From Massariosphaeria phaeospora (lineage: Eukaryota > Ascomycota > Dothideomycetes > Pleosporales): a stretch of 64,000 nt of DNA. Shown here one piece after another: positions 23,847 to 35,975 of this stretch. The stretch's first letter is position 1. Each line of letters begins with the position of its first letter. The DNA lies in NCBI GenBank assembly GCA_011032825.1, contig JAADJZ010000013.1:434001-498000 (forward strand). The letters run 5' to 3'. The notes beneath the pieces were generated by a model. That model saw only the letters and a program-made list of their open reading frames with translations. It was not told the DNA's origin and did not search any database. Position numbers and translations under genes: made by a program.

Positions 23847-24240
23847 GGTGGAGCGGCGGAAACGGCGGATATGTCGGCAGGTGGAGTGGATGTGCACACG
23901 GGTTTGAGCGTGGGTGAGGCTGTTTTGGGGGTTGCAGCGGTGGGCGAGTGTGCGGAGTGCAGGTGGCAGCATGGGCATGGCGACAAATGCCTGGAGGGGA
24001 CTTTTGCGGGACCTAGCTGTCTGCCAAGCATTGCACGTGCAAGACGGGTCCAACCGCCCCCGGCCCGCCGCTGCGCACGCGCACTGACCACCGGTAGTAG
24101 CTAACTTCATCGGCCAAATTCACCGCACCCACCCGAGCTACTCGACGACATCTTCTTCCCGCTCGTACGACGACTGCAAAGATTCAAGTGAGAGGAGGCA
24201 ATGACTACCATCTCGGCCAGTACATGGTATCCTACGGCTC

Positions 24241-26075
24241 TTACGACTCCTTCGCCCGAACACAGTCCAGGCGTATTCGATTTGGATCTTTCATCCTCAA
24301 AAGCATCTGTGCATCACAGTCCTCCACCACGCCCATTATCCTCTCCCTCAACTTTTCGCCGCTTTCTCCCGGCAGCGTCTGGGCCTGGAGTCGGTGCTTG
24401 CGCAGTAAACACGCTAGCACAGCCACAAACTCGACTTGGGAGAACCTCACCCCTGGGCAGTTTTGCGGGCCGTCGGACCACGGGAAATACGTCGCTTTGG
24501 CTGGCGTAATGAGCGTCTCGGGTTGGGTCTCTTCACCGCCCTTGATCCATCGTGATGGCTTCCAGGCCAATGGGTCTGGCCAGTGTTGTGAGTTGGTTTG
24601 CGCTGCTATAATGCAAGGGTAGATCCAGGTGACAGGTGGGACGACTACGGTCCGCCCCTCGACTGTCAGCGTCTGCGGCTGCTCGTTTGAAATCTTCGGC
24701 AGGTTCATGATCGGCGGGAAAAGGCGGAGGGTTTCAAGCTATCAGTCCGTGGTCAGTGTTGCCTTGATCATGTCCCATCATATCTGCTTACCAAGACTGC
24801 CCGGCACCTCTTAAGCTCCGGAAACAGCGTCGCATATTCCCACTGCTCGTTATCAAGATTAGCCGTAACCACACGAACCTCTTCTGCAACCCATTCCTGC
24901 ACTTCCGGGAAGGCTGCAAGCAACAGCATAGTGAACGCCAGCGTGTTTGCCGTAGTGTCGTGTCCCGCAAAATTGATCACGAAGATGTTGCCGAATATCT
25001 CTTCAACGGACATTCCCTTAGGTCCTCTACTCCCATCGTCTTTATTATGCGCATCCAATGCCCGCACAAAGCTCGTCATAATCCCCCCCGCACCCTTCTC
25101 TCCACGGTTCAGGGATGATGTCTCCTCATCTAACATCCGCACCATGTGCATCTTGAAATCAGCCGCTGCTTTACCCAGGCGAAGGAGGGATTTCGGAAGC
25201 CAGGAATTAGTAAGATACCGGGGTGGGACCACCATCAGTAGAATCACGTTGTCGAGCACGATTTGCAGAGCGTCGCGGTAGGAGAAGGTGCCAGCCTCTG
25301 TTTCAACAGCCCCGCTCGACGAGCCTTGGAAGTCAACCGAGCGGCGGAAGCCAGTTGCCGCGAGAACATTAAGCGATAAAGTACGGGTATCTTGTGCGAC
25401 GCTAGGAATGAAGCTTCTAGTTGACTCGCTCGTGGTCCAGTACTCGATCATCTGACGGGTTTGGCGGAGGGACTCGTTCCAGACAAAGTTCATAATGTTC
25501 TCGTTGAAAGGGGCCGCGAGCACTTTTCGATGACGCGCCCAGTTTGCGTTGTCAGCGGTGGAGATGCAGGGCCCATATACCTCCAGAAGCTCTGCCAAGT
25601 GTTAGTCAACCCCAGGTGTTAATACTCTTCGATAGAAATCCGCTCAACCCCCCCTGGCATAAAGCTCAAGCCATGTTTCTTGTGGAAACTTACGATAAGT
25701 GTGATACGGCCTCACAAAGTCGCCCCTGCGCGTGAAAATGGCATGGTTTGCTTCTGGATCGCTGACTTGGACGTGGATGCCACGCGGCGTCACTGTAGCC
25801 CATATTGGGCCGTACCGCACGTGAGACTCCGCTTTATCGGCGAAGAACCAGCCCCGTCTCATGTACAGCGTGCTGGCAGGCAGTGGTAGCCGCAGAAAAT
25901 CCAACGCCGGCCAGAGGTTGGGTTCAACAACCTGCCATAGGAAGTTGAGCGGGTCGATTGGGATGCGGACTAGCGGTATGCCCATCGCGGATGCGCGCTT
26001 GTAGTTGATTTCGAGGCATACTAGGCTCCATGCGACATATCCTGCCGCCGAACCTATGAGTATGAGGAGAAACAT
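24241..26075 (-). CDS. Cytochrome P450 monooxygenase
   Basis: Three exons, 26075-25694, 25591-24792 and 24738-24241; phases close to give 559 residues. An N-terminal membrane anchor (MFLLILIGSAAGYVAWSLV) is followed by the I-helix motif AGHDTT, the K-helix ETLR at the start of exon 3 and the haem-binding loop FPWSDGPQNCPGVRF with the Cys ligand. The length and anchor are those of ER-bound fungal P450s. The substrate is unknown. A truncated FAD monooxygenase lies about 400 bp away, so this may be a remnant of a small metabolic cluster. Confidence 0.93.
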
Positions 26076-26482
26076 GTTTGATATAAATGCAGGAGTTTGG
26101 AACAGTCTTTGCTGGGTTGATTCATTGATTTTGCATGTTTGGGGTTACGTTAAATATAAGAGGCTTCGCGCGAGAGGTTGGGACTAAACTAGGGCGAAAC
26201 TATGACACGCGCGGAGCGTCGAATCGGGAGGGCTCTTTCTCCCCAGGGCCGACCGTGCCGACTTACGTTTATAGCACCTGCTATGTCCTCCTCGTAGCGT
26301 CGAGTAGGACTCTCTATGCTCGAATCCCTTTCAAATCTGGGGTTATGTGAGTCAGCGTTTGGGGACTATGGAACTTGCCCAGGTGGTGGTTAGAACCTTG
26401 GAATGCGCTATTACACGTGATAAACTAAGAGCCGCGATGTAAACGAGGTTCATAACTATTCTAATGTGTTTATTCGTTTCAA
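26076..26482. promoter_or_regulatory. Spacer between P450 and monooxygenase fragment
   Basis: 407 bp upstream of the P450 start, presumed promoter. No reading frame of the missing monooxygenase N-terminus is present here. Confidence 0.4.
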
Positions 26483-27189
26483 GTGTGCCTTTGTCGACTT
26501 TCGGAAAGACAGTATGGCTGGATTGGAGATAGCGGCATGTTCATGCATGACGTGCTAGATAACGGCGAGACGGTCCAGTTTGTGGTGTCGGGAGTGACGG
26601 ACGAAGAGTGGGGAGAGGGCGAGTGGAGTAAGAAGTTGGATAGCGATGCGCTGCACAAAGCTGTTGGGGACTGGAGTGATACGCCGATCAAGAAAAGTAT
26701 GATTGAGGTAAAGTGAAGCACGGTTGAGAGACGAGAGGTGCATGCTGACCGGGATAGGCGATGCTACAAAACCCTGAATTGAAAACCTTTGCGCAATGGC
26801 ACCATAAAGAAGACGCACCCACCTACGCAAAGGGTCATGTATGTGTCATGGGAAACACAGCATACTGCACCACGCCATGGCAAGGCTCCGGAGCTGGACA
26901 GGCGTTCGAGGACGCCATGATCTTGGAGACTTTGCTAAAGGAAGTGAGAGATGCAACTCAGCTAACGGCGGCATTCCGAGCGTATGATCAGGCCCGCAGG
27001 CCAAGGACGCAAAGGGTCATCCAATCGAGTCAAGGGACTGGCTTGATCTTGTGTGGGCGTGGACCCGATATTCGGTTGGATGTCGACAAGATCCGGGCGG
27101 CGCTGCCACAGAGATGGGGATTCATCCACGGTCAAGACCAGAAGAAGCACAAAGCTGATGCTTTGGCGGCCTTGAGGGAAGTCGTGTGA
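26483..27189 (+). pseudogene. FAD-dependent monooxygenase, C-terminal fragment only
   Basis: Exon-like segments 26483-26707 and 26758-27189 (50-nt intron, phase 0) encode about the last 215 residues of a salicylate-hydroxylase-type monooxygenase. GWIGDSGMFMHDVL precedes the intron, and VMGNTAYCTTPWQGSGAGQAFEDA corresponds to the GD...P FAD-binding motif, with Asn replacing the usual Asp. The N-terminal Rossmann GxGxxG part and the first half of the family's usual length (about 430 residues) are absent, and the upstream 400 bp does not contain them. It is best read as a 5'-deleted gene. Confidence 0.8.
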
Positions 27190-27659
27190 CGCTGAGATAT
27201 CAAATGTCCGCGATATTCAGGTAGATGAACCTCAGATGAACCCCGGGTTGTGTTTGTCTGCATCAGAGCTATGGAAAAGTTAACGGGTTCGGCCTGATTG
27301 CTTCCATCTAGTTAACTAGATATCTAACTCTAGAACTGAGCGAAACTCACTAAGATGAAACCCCCTTTGAGTGGCAAGGTTGAAGAGACATGAATGCTAG
27401 GAAACCAAATGACACAAACCAGTTCACCACCCAGGTTACAGATTCTGGTGTTAATCGCAATTTCCAGAGTCTAATCTTTCGAAAATGCTCGTCTTCGCAT
27501 TCCTTCACTATCCCAGCACGATTGACTCCCCCGCTACCAATAAAGAGTATAGTATTTCCAATGGTTCTAAAGTCTATTGCGGTCGCTAAAGTGATGACCA
27601 GTGTCCCGAACGCCACCAATGCATCTAGATATTCAACAAGCCTCCTGTTGCTACACATA
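27190..27659. other. Intergenic, no gene supported
   Basis: A minus-strand frame at 27350-27673 contains hydrophobic stretches but overlaps the end of the carrier gene and has no promoter space. It was not accepted. Confidence 0.45.
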
Positions 27660-29113
27660 TTATACAGTGCCATCCTCCGTCTTAACCAGCGGATGCTGCT
27701 CGAACCACCGCAGCAGCGTTTGGTACAAGACTAGCATCGTTCCAGACTGTACAGAAGTCCAGACTAAACGCGGGCCCACGCCCCTGAACCAGCCGCCTAT
27801 GCCCTCCGACTTGTATATTATTTTCAAGCCAGTTATTACGGATGACGTGTCGAGCGTGACAGCGTTGCGGGGGCGAACGGCGGTGGAGGGCGAAGAAGTG
27901 GATATGGGGCGTAGTTGCGGGGGTAGTTTCCCGGTGTTGACTGAGGTCGAGCGTTTGGACGACGAGTGAGAGAGAGGGGCGGCCGCAGGATTCGCCGAGA
28001 CGGAGGGTCCGTCGTGGTGCTGTGTCTGGATGCGCGTTTTGACGACATCGAGTGGGGTTGTTAACACACCGGCCATGCCCCCTGCGCTTGCGGCCGTGAG
28101 GATCTCCAGCGGCAACCCGATGTCGTTGGAGCCAATGTAGCGCTTCGCGAGCCCTCGTTCTTCCTCGTAGAAGGCAAACTGCAGGGCCGAAAACGGAAGA
28201 TCGCGCCAGAGGGTGGCTTTGTAGCCGTGGAACAGAGCGCCAAAGCCCTCTGACTTTGCGATTGTGCGCGCGGCGTGGACGGTGGAGCGGTAGTTGTAGC
28301 CCGAATCGAAGTGGGGGTTGTTGTAGCGGCCCTGCAGCTGGAGGCGGGTCTTGAGGACTTCGGAGGGGACGTAGACAGGCGCGGCGGCGAGATCGGCGAA
28401 GAGACCTAGTAGGTGTATCAGTATTCAGCTGGGCGCAGCGGGGCGTGGTGTCGGGCAGTACCTGCAGAGAAGTACGAGAGCGACGGGGCAACGCCATGGT
28501 CAATCAGCCAGCGCTTGCTCCACTCGTAGGTGCCGAAGAAGGCGACGGTGCCCGAGAAGGAGCCCAGGAAGGCCGGCTGCACGCCGCCGTACAAGCCGCG
28601 CGCAATGCCCTCGTGGCGCCAGATGGTGTAGTAGGTGCTGCCCATGGACGTGTAGCGCGGCGGCATGTGCGGATCGCCCTGCTGGCGCGTCTTGACCGTG
28701 TCCAGCGAGTGCATCAGCATGTCGCCCGTGGTGCCGCCAATGCCGCCGGCCAGCATTGCCTACAGACGCCAGGTCAGCCAGATGCCCGCAGCGGGGTGTC
28801 TACGAGGGCCCACATGGAGGTACGGCGGCCGCGCTGCCTCATCGTCGACGTCGATATCGTCGGCTACAGCCGCGCTCGTCGCCGTGCGGGATGCGTCCCC
28901 CTGGGGGCCATGGTCGACTGGGTTCGTCTGGCTGCCGGGCGTGAAGAAGGTGGCCACGCGGGCAAAAAGCATAGGGCTGGCGCTGGTGCTCGACGCGCAG
29001 AGGAGCCGCAGCGGATACGGCGACAGAAACGAGGCGCGTGGGCGTGGGCGGGATGGCGAACGAGTGACAATTGGTGATTGTGCTTCGATGTCGACGTCGG
29101 TGTCGCTGCACAA
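27660..29113 (-). CDS. Mitochondrial carrier family protein (Mme1/YMR166C-like)
   Basis: Exons 29113-28814, 28759-28462 and 28405-27660 give 447 residues. The first donor is GTGGGC after PPYLH; it was chosen because it yields the continuous start LH-AMLAGGIGGTTGDM. Three Px[D/E]xx[K/R]x[K/R] repeats are seen as SLDTVKTRQQ, PSEVLKTRLQ and PLDVVKTRIQ, the hallmark of six-helix inner-membrane carriers. The sequence around QGDPHMPPRYTS and LQGRYNNPHFDSGYNYRST resembles the yeast Mme1 magnesium exporter group, from memory. A Ser-rich insertion lies after the third signature. Confidence 0.9.
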
Positions 29114-29554
29114 TTAAAATTTCCGCCAAGACCCGCCCTACGCAGCGGCCGAAGCCGAGCGAGGCGGCGGCGGCGGCCTCAGATCAATTGACGGCGGCTT
29201 CACGCCAAAGCGCTCCAGATGACGTCTCAACCCACTCCGGCCCGAGTGCAATGAATGCGCCGCTGCCGGCCTGCGCAGAAAAGGAAGAATTCCATCGTCT
29301 GGCACCGTCGGGCAGGTCTAGGCTACGTGCGCACGCTCTCCGTTGGCTACGCGCCCGCCCGACCCGTCACGTGTGGGGGCACCCGCCCTCTGTTTACATG
29401 CAGCCCGTCCCCCGTCGCCGCTTGGTCCCCGTCCTTCGCTCCCCTCCACACGCGCCCCCCCACCACGCCAGTCTTCCCCACCACGCACTCCATCTTTTGC
29501 TGCATACGTATTCCTGATCGCACACGCTCCGCGACCCGTTCATTCACACTCGCC
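29114..29554. promoter_or_regulatory. Divergent intergenic region
   Basis: 441 bp between the divergently transcribed carrier and SAP-like membrane-protein genes. The part before 29554 is strongly C-rich on the plus strand, typical of a fungal pyrimidine-rich leader. It presumably carries both promoters. Confidence 0.5.
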
Positions 29555-30724
29555 ATGGCCCACTCGTGGCTCCAGCGGAAGCGCAAGGGCGAGCTGATGG
29601 AGCTTGCCCAGCGCGCCAACTTGCCCGAGTACGTGTATCCGCTGCGTGTTGTGTGCACAGTCGTAGTGCCTGCTTCTAACCGCGTCTCCAGTGTCGACGG
29701 GCTGCTCAAGGACGATCTCGTCGACCTGCTGTACAACCACCTCGGCTCGAATGCCCACTACGCCAAACAGTCCGTCTTCAGTGACTTCTACGGCCGCACT
29801 GCGTCGCCCTACAAGCGTGAGCGCGTGTCGACCGCCGAAACCGCGCTCATGGTTCCGAGGCCGAGCAGGCGTCAGACCGTCATCAAGAGGGCCGACTCGT
29901 AAGTGGACACCTGTGCACGGCGCACGCGACGCGTTACGCGCCCGGACTGACAGCAGCGCCTCAGCAGTGAAAGCGAGACACCAGAGCTCACACCAGAAAA
30001 GCCGTTCATGATGCGCACTCCACGCGCCGTCGACCGCATAGCCTCACGCGTTGCGCACGTCGACTACCCTGCGTCGCCGGCGCAGCTCGCCGAAGTCGCC
30101 GACCAGTCCTTCCAGGTCGCGAAGACCAAGGCGACCGAGCTGTGGAACAGGACGAAGATCGACGAGGCCATAGAATACGTGCGCGACAACGCCAGCTCCG
30201 TGGCTGCCATCCAGACGCTCATTCTGGTCATCGAGGCAAGCGGCCTCCAGTGGAACACGCTCGGGACCACCTTCCTGGGCAGCACTCCTCCCGTCCTCGG
30301 AGCCACCAACGACGTGTATATCCCAGAGTTGTGGCTGTTGTTGACAAGCGACTGGTGGGCGCCCGCCACGCTGTGGTCATTGACGAGCTGGGTGCTGCCC
30401 CTCCTCGTCTCGTACTTCTTCAACCTGACCCTGCGCTCCAACACGCAGCGCGAGTCTCCAAGCCGCCAGTCGACCATCGATCCCTTCACCTTCAACATTG
30501 TCCGCGCTATCCTGGCGTATAGTGCATACCGCATTCCCGTCATCGGCGCAGGGCTTGTCGGCGAACCCGGCATTGCCAGGGCGCAAACCCTCAACTGGGG
30601 GCCGTTCTCCGAAGCTACAGTGCGGACTGTACGTGAGAACGTGCCTGGTGAGTACTACGGTCTGCAAATTGGATCTGTTGTTGGCCTCCTGGTGAGCCTG
30701 TACACGGCAGCACTGCAGAAATGA
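29555..30724 (+). CDS. SAP-like N-terminus, integral membrane protein
   Basis: Exons 29555-29628, 29692-29898 and 29968-30724 give 345 residues. The N-terminus WLQRKRKGELMELAQRANL plus VDGLLKDDLVDLLYNHL makes a SAP/HeH-like helix-extension-helix. After a basic Ser/Pro-rich stretch come hydrophobic segments around WWAPATLWSLTSWVLPLLVSYFF and near the C-terminus (GLQIGSVVGLLVSLYTAAL). Known: SAP-type domains bind DNA or chromatin, and a fusion to membrane helices suggests an inner nuclear membrane or ER protein (inference). The second intron ends in CAGCAG, so acceptor choice could add or drop one codon. Confidence 0.85.
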
Positions 30725-31286
30725 GCGATACGTAGCTCCCATGTATGAGGCTCTGAAGGAATGCGAACAGGTGTTATGATTTGGACTTGGTTCTGGCGTC
30801 GTTGGGGCACTCTATTTCTATTGAGGTGGAGATCGATCTGACATGGAGAGGCGGGGACGGCGTTTGAGGCGTGTGGCCCGGTACTTTTTCTATAGGTACC
30901 TAGGTATTGATGTCCTATGTTTGTTGTGCGCACGACTGTGTCTTGTTTATAGTCCTTCAAATTTGGCACTAACGTCCTCATAACGCTGAGCTCATTGCCC
31001 GATTTGGATGCTGTCCGCTTCCCCACATCCGAGGGACCCTTTACCCCACACTTCCTTCCGCGTGCCCATTCATATGGATACATTTTCCGCCTTCCAGGGC
31101 GTGCTGATCCAACGTAGGGCATGGGGGTATCTAGAGTGAGCATGACAGAGCGGCTTATCAACAACATGAGTTTAAAATATCATAGCTGACGCGATGGATC
31201 TCGGCTCCCCTCTCCGCCCTAAATAAGCTGCTCTACCTCGGACTGAATTAGCTAGCATATCGATAACTTTCTGCCCACCTGGGTCA
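30725..31286. other. Intergenic, no gene seen
   Basis: 562 bp between two plus-strand genes. It includes the 3' flank of one and the presumed promoter of the FAD monooxygenase. Confidence 0.5.
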
Positions 31287-32732
31287 ATGGCAGCCCACCT
31301 TTCCATCGTCATCGTGGGCGCCGGCCTCTCGGGCCTAGCAGCCTCCATCCAGTGCGCCCTATCCGGCCACGCAGTTACCGTCCTCGAAAGCGCAAGAGAG
31401 CTCGCCGAGGTACTCATCTCCTCCCCTGAGGTCCCACCCAACATCTAACACCTGATCAGATTGGTGCCGGCCTCCAGCTGACCCCCAACGCCACCCGGCT
31501 CCTCCATACCTGGGGCGTATACCAAAACATCAAAGCCCCCTGCGAACCAACAACCTGCACCGTCTACAACTACAAAGGCAAGATCCTCGCACACGAAGAT
31601 GGATTCTCGGAGAACATGCGGCGCAAGTACGGCGCCCCGTTTTCAAGTTGCTACCGCGTGGATCTGCAGCAAGCGCTTGTGAAGCGGGCGAAAGGGCTGG
31701 GTGTGCAGGTCGTGCTGAACGCAAAAGTCACGAGCATCAACTCCGAAGTGGAACATAGAGACGGAGTTACTAGTGCGAGAGTGTATCTAGAGAACGGGAG
31801 GACGCACGACGCCGATTTGGTCGTCGGCGCTGACGGGCTTTGGTCCAGGTGCCGGTCTGTTTTGTTGCGTCGGAAAGATGCGCCGCTTCCAACTGGTGAC
31901 CTGGCGTTCCGCATACTCCTGAACATCAATCAAATTGAAGACCCAAAGCTGAGGAAACTGGTCGAAGAGCCTGGCGTTCGGTTCTGGATTGGGCCTGACG
32001 CGCATGTAGTAGCGTACTCCCTACGCGGCGGCACAATGTACAACGTGGTATTACTGGTACCCGACGATCTCCCCGAAAGTGTGGCAAGACAGGAGGGCAG
32101 TCTGCAGGAGATGAAACAGTTGTTCGACGGTTGGGATCCGGTGTATGTACACTCATCCCATCCTTCCCCCTATCAAGGCTACTGTTACTTGACTTGGCTT
32201 GACTTACCTCCTAACCCATATCATCAGCCTAACCCAGCTCCTCACCCACGTCCCCCGCGTCGACAAGTGGAAACTGCTCCACCGCCCCACCCTCCCCACC
32301 TGGATAAACGCGTCCTCGAACCTAGTCCTCGTCGGCGACGCCTGCCACCCCATGCTGCCCTACCTCGCCCAAGGCGCCAACTCGTCCATCGAAGACGGTG
32401 CTGTTCTCGGTCTTCTCCTCGCCCCTGGCAACTTCACCGCCAAGGCTCAGCTCCCCGACACGCTGCAGCTGTTCCAGACACTGCGCAAAGCCAGAGGCGA
32501 GGCCATCGCACGCGAGACGTTCAAGCAGCGGCGGGATTTCCATATGCGGGATGGCGACGAGCAGCAGAAGAGGGATGAAGTGATGGTGGGGTGGCTGCGG
32601 AGGAAGGAGGTTGAAGGCCCGTTTCCGAGTCGGTGGACTTGTCCGGAAGTGCAGCCTTGGTTGTATGGGTATGATGCGGAGAGGGAGGTTGATGCTGCTG
32701 TTGCAGAAGCGCGGAAATTGAGCGAATCGTAG
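31287..32732 (+). CDS. FAD-dependent monooxygenase (salicylate hydroxylase type)
   Basis: Exons 31287-31409, 31460-32142 and 32228-32732 give 436 residues, normal family length. The N-terminal Rossmann motif is IVIVGAGLSGLAA, then IGAGLQLTPNATRLL, a DG motif (LVVGADGLWSRCR) and the GD...P motif (LVGDACHPMLPYLAQGANSSIEDG). Known: class A flavoprotein monooxygenases use NAD(P)H and O2 to hydroxylate aromatic substrates. Which aromatic compound is unknown. It differs in detail from the fragment at 26.5-27.2 kb, so that fragment is not a recent duplicate of it. Confidence 0.92.
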
Positions 32733-32973
32733 GAATGACCGTTATAAAAACGACTTCTATTGATAGCAGTAACCAATGATTGCCTGCGTTAGGCTGATTT
32801 GATCGTATTACTGGCACGTCGCGTCATTTCGAGGTTCTGAGGAAATCTTCCATCAAGTTGCATAAGAGAACCGACCATGACCCGGGGTAATTGACACAAG
32901 AAATCGTAACCATAAGCCCATATCATCCGAAGATAAAACTCCCACACCAAACTTACCTGGCTTCCCTAACCCA

Positions 32974-33561
32974 TCAAACCTGACTCTCAGGCTCAGGTGC
33001 CCACGTCGCAACCCAGGCGCCTCCAAAGATGATCAACCACATAACGACCCACCACAGCCCCAGCGCGAACCCACCGAAGAAGAAAGCACCCACAAACATG
33101 CCAACATGAACGAGCGCCAAAGCAAACAAAAACGCATCGAAATGCCACCTCCCCTAGCACATCCCAACGTTAGCAGTCTCCCCCATAACCGCGTGCGAAT
33201 CACTCACCACTCTCACGCCCAACACCCTACGCCAGCCAACCGCATCCCCAATCTGGGCCAAACACCACGCAATGAAGAAAAACCCGATAATCGTCAGGAT
33301 AATGTCGATCGCGAAGCTGCCCCACCGGAACTCGAGCGCGTCGACCACACAGCGCCAGATGGACACGACGGTGCGCAGGCCGAGGATGGTGTACATGCAG
33401 GCGCGGCGCGAGAGCACGGCTTTGTCGCTGGTGCGCAGGCTGTACGACGCCAGGTTGATGCTCCAGCAACCGCGCATGCCGGGGCAGTGGCGGTCCTTGA
33501 AGCTGCGGCCGGGCTGCGAGCGCGGGGGCAGGTCGGAGGGGAAGGAGGACGGGGCGGCCAT
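32974..33561 (-). CDS. Four-helix integral membrane protein of unknown function
   Basis: Exons 33561-33208 and 33153-32974 (54-nt intron with GTGAGT donor, GCTAAC branch, CTAG acceptor) give 177 residues. Four hydrophobic helices are visible: ACMYTILGLRTVVSIW, FAIDIILTIIGFFFIAWCLA, FDAFLFALALVHVGMFVGAFFF and ALGLWWVVMWLIIFGGAWVA. The layout resembles MARVEL-like fungal membrane proteins, but no family motif is certain. The N-terminus is Ser/Pro-rich and cytosolic in style. Confidence 0.78.
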
Positions 33562-34717
33562 GGTGGTGGAGTCGGTTTGTCGGGATCACGAGGTTCTGGG
33601 TGGGTACTTCGACGAATGGGGTCCTGTCCTGGCTCTTTACTACGGCGTCTGACGCAAATGTCGAGGTCGTGAAGGTTTTACGAGAAAGGAAGCGCGCGTG
33701 GTGTCGTGGTGGTTAAGACTGAGTTGCTTAGACTGCGCCTTGTTGCCTGGAAGCAACGTGGGCAGAGTGTCCAAAAGGGCCGATCTCCGTACTAGTGCTG
33801 CCTTAGTCAGCTGGAAGACGCTCTATGATTGGAGGGTCTGGTTAGACGATGTTTACACCCAACATCGTTCGTGGGCTATGCTGCTAGTATCTGGCACTAC
33901 AATGTCCGCTACGCGAAGGAGTCCATGTTTGTCTATTTTCTGTCATCTAGTAACTACGTAGTCACAACTGCGCCTAAAAATACCAGAGGCAAAGCGACCG
34001 GTGCTCGTGACCATTTTGGTCACGTGTGCCTTAGTTGGGCACGTGCCTGCAGCTCGCTTTCGGTGGTTGGTTTCGTTTCTGCTATTCGGACGCGTAATAT
34101 GGATATAAATGCCAGGTTTGGTATGCGATAGATAGCACAAAATGGACCGGTCACAACGCAGGAGCAGCCAAGTGCTACAAACTCGTAAAGGTCCGAGAGA
34201 AGATTTCATTCTATGCCACAGAATCATTTTCTGGCACAGAAGCGGGGCATGTCTAGAGTTTTTGGAATGACGTCAATGAAAAGGGTCTTCTCATTAGTCT
34301 CCGAATCCACGGACTTGAAATGCCCCGCCAGAGCATCGACGAAAAAATGCCCGTCATAGGCGTAGAAATCTCTACACCTGTCATCAGGATCATTCTCGGA
34401 TATATATAGTATTTCAACAACCAGAAGGAAAGCAAGTTAACGTGTATGGAGATACTCCAGAACATCAGCATCTCCGACTCGCCGTCAGGCCACCGCAGAC
34501 TTACCATACCAGGCAAGACTGGTCTGATATGCAATGTTGTTCATTCCTGTAGCCTAGGCTATTTTCCTCATACGGTATGGGCAGAAATTATCTCGTGCGG
34601 GGCGGGGCATTTTACACCGCGCTATCGCGGCACAGTATGTACCTCACGTCAGGCTATATAATTGACAGGATCATCCCCACAACCGTTAGCTCTCTCCCCA
34701 ATAACCCTCAAAACCCT
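33562..34717. other. Intergenic, no gene supported
   Basis: 1.16 kb. It contains a short perfect hairpin at 34008-34024 (GTGACCA-TTT-TGGTCAC) and three copies of a GGGGCAT/ATGCCCC word (34225-34610). Frames on both strands are short and uninformative. The right end should carry the reductase promoter. Confidence 0.45.
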
Positions 34718-35975
34718 ATGTTACATCGATACCTGCGCATTGCATCCAGCCAACCTACCAAACGACTGCCTTTCAGATCCCTCACAAGACCATACACCAC
34801 ACCATACCCAGCCACCATGACTACGAACAGAGCCGCGTTCATGGAGACTGAGAAAGGATCCTTTGTGGTCCGTGATGCGGAGACTATGCAGCCGGGGCCA
34901 GGAGAAGTGCTCGTAAAGGTGCACGCGACGGCTATTCAACCTGCTGATGCAAAGATCGCGAAATTTGCGGTACTCAAGATGGAGTATCCGTCGGTGTTTG
35001 GAGGGCCGGTTGCGGGTTTTGTTGAGGCGCTAGGTGAGGGTGTGAAAAAGGTGGCTGTTGGTGAGCCGGTTGTGAGCGGGACGAAGGTTTGTGGAACATG
35101 CAAAAAGTGCTTTTGAGTGTTGCTGAGAACCGGCGTAGTTTTATGTGCATAAAAAGGCTGGATATGGCGGACTGCAGCGCTTTGCGGTCGTGGACGAGTC
35201 GGAGATCGTCGAAGTAAGTCTTCGAAAAAGCTAGCACCGGAACATGTATGCTGATCTACGTGATCAGATCGGCGACGTCTCATTCACGGACGCCGTCACT
35301 CTAGCATCGTACACGCCCCCTGGCGCCCTCTTCGGGGCCTCAACTCTGCATCTCCACCGTCCAACCATCCCCGCTTCCCCTCTCCCAGCCTCGGAACAAG
35401 GCAAGAAAATCCTCATTTGGGGCGGCTCCTCGGCCATGGGCGCGCTCTCCATCTCGTACGCCAAACAAGCCGGCTACACCGTCATCAGCACCAGTTCACC
35501 CCAAAACCTCTCCCTCCTGCGCTCCCTCGGTGCCGACCACGTCTTCGACCACAGCGACCCCTCTACCGTCGACTCTATCCGCGCCTTGTTCCCAATCGAC
35601 TACTGGTTCGACTGTATTTCGCTCCCCGCAACAGTCTCTACCATCTTTAAGATCCTCGCACCGGAGGGCAGCCCCGTTACGAAAGCGAACATTTTGATGT
35701 TGCTGCCGCCGTCGATGCCGGGCATGCCGCAGCCACCGGAGGGCGTGACGCTCCAGTTCCATCGGTTCTCGACGCATGCGCCGGAGAATGCGGACTGGGC
35801 GAAGTGGTTGCTTGCGAGGGGCGGGTTTTTGGAGCGGGGAATGAAAGAGGGCGTGCTTAAGGGCGTTCCGGCGGAGGTTGTGGGGGGCTTGGAGAAGGCG
35901 GAGGAGGGCATTGAGAGGGTACATAAAGGAGTTAGTGCAAAGAAGATTGTGGTTGAACCTTGGTCTGATTGTTGA
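34718..35975 (+). CDS. Medium-chain reductase/alcohol dehydrogenase-like (MDR) oxidoreductase
   Basis: Exons 34718-35086, 35157-35213 and 35268-35975 give 377 residues. The GroES-like half has MQPGPGEVLVKVHATAIQPADAK. The nucleotide-binding half has KILIWGGSSAMGALSISYAKQAGY and the GADHVFDHSD turn. Catalytic zinc ligands are absent, so it belongs with zinc-less enoyl-reductase/quinone-reductase-like members, often the trans-enoyl reductases of secondary metabolism. The first 33 residues are basic and rich in Ser/Thr, like a mitochondrial presequence. A second ATG at 34817 would give the cytosolic length, so start choice affects location. Confidence 0.87.

Noticed and set aside
23046..24104. 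Long plus-strand frame (352 codons) opposite the macro-domain gene
   Set aside because: It is the antisense shadow of a GC-rich gene with a clear macro domain and a valid intron. The plus-strand product has no domain sense.
27350..27673. Minus-strand frame of 107 codons after the carrier gene
   Set aside because: It overlaps the carrier's last codons, has no promoter space and no recognisable motif.
28445..29077. Plus-strand frame of 210 codons opposite the mitochondrial carrier
   Set aside because: Ala/Arg/Val-rich shadow of the carrier exons and an intron. The minus strand has three carrier signatures.
33106..33672. Plus-strand frame of 188 codons
   Set aside because: Antisense to the four-helix membrane protein, whose minus-strand exons have proper splice sites and hydrophobic helices.
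33690..33800. Stretch resembling a tRNA D-arm (GTGGTGGTTAAGAC)
   Set aside because: No matching T-arm or closing acceptor stem was found downstream.
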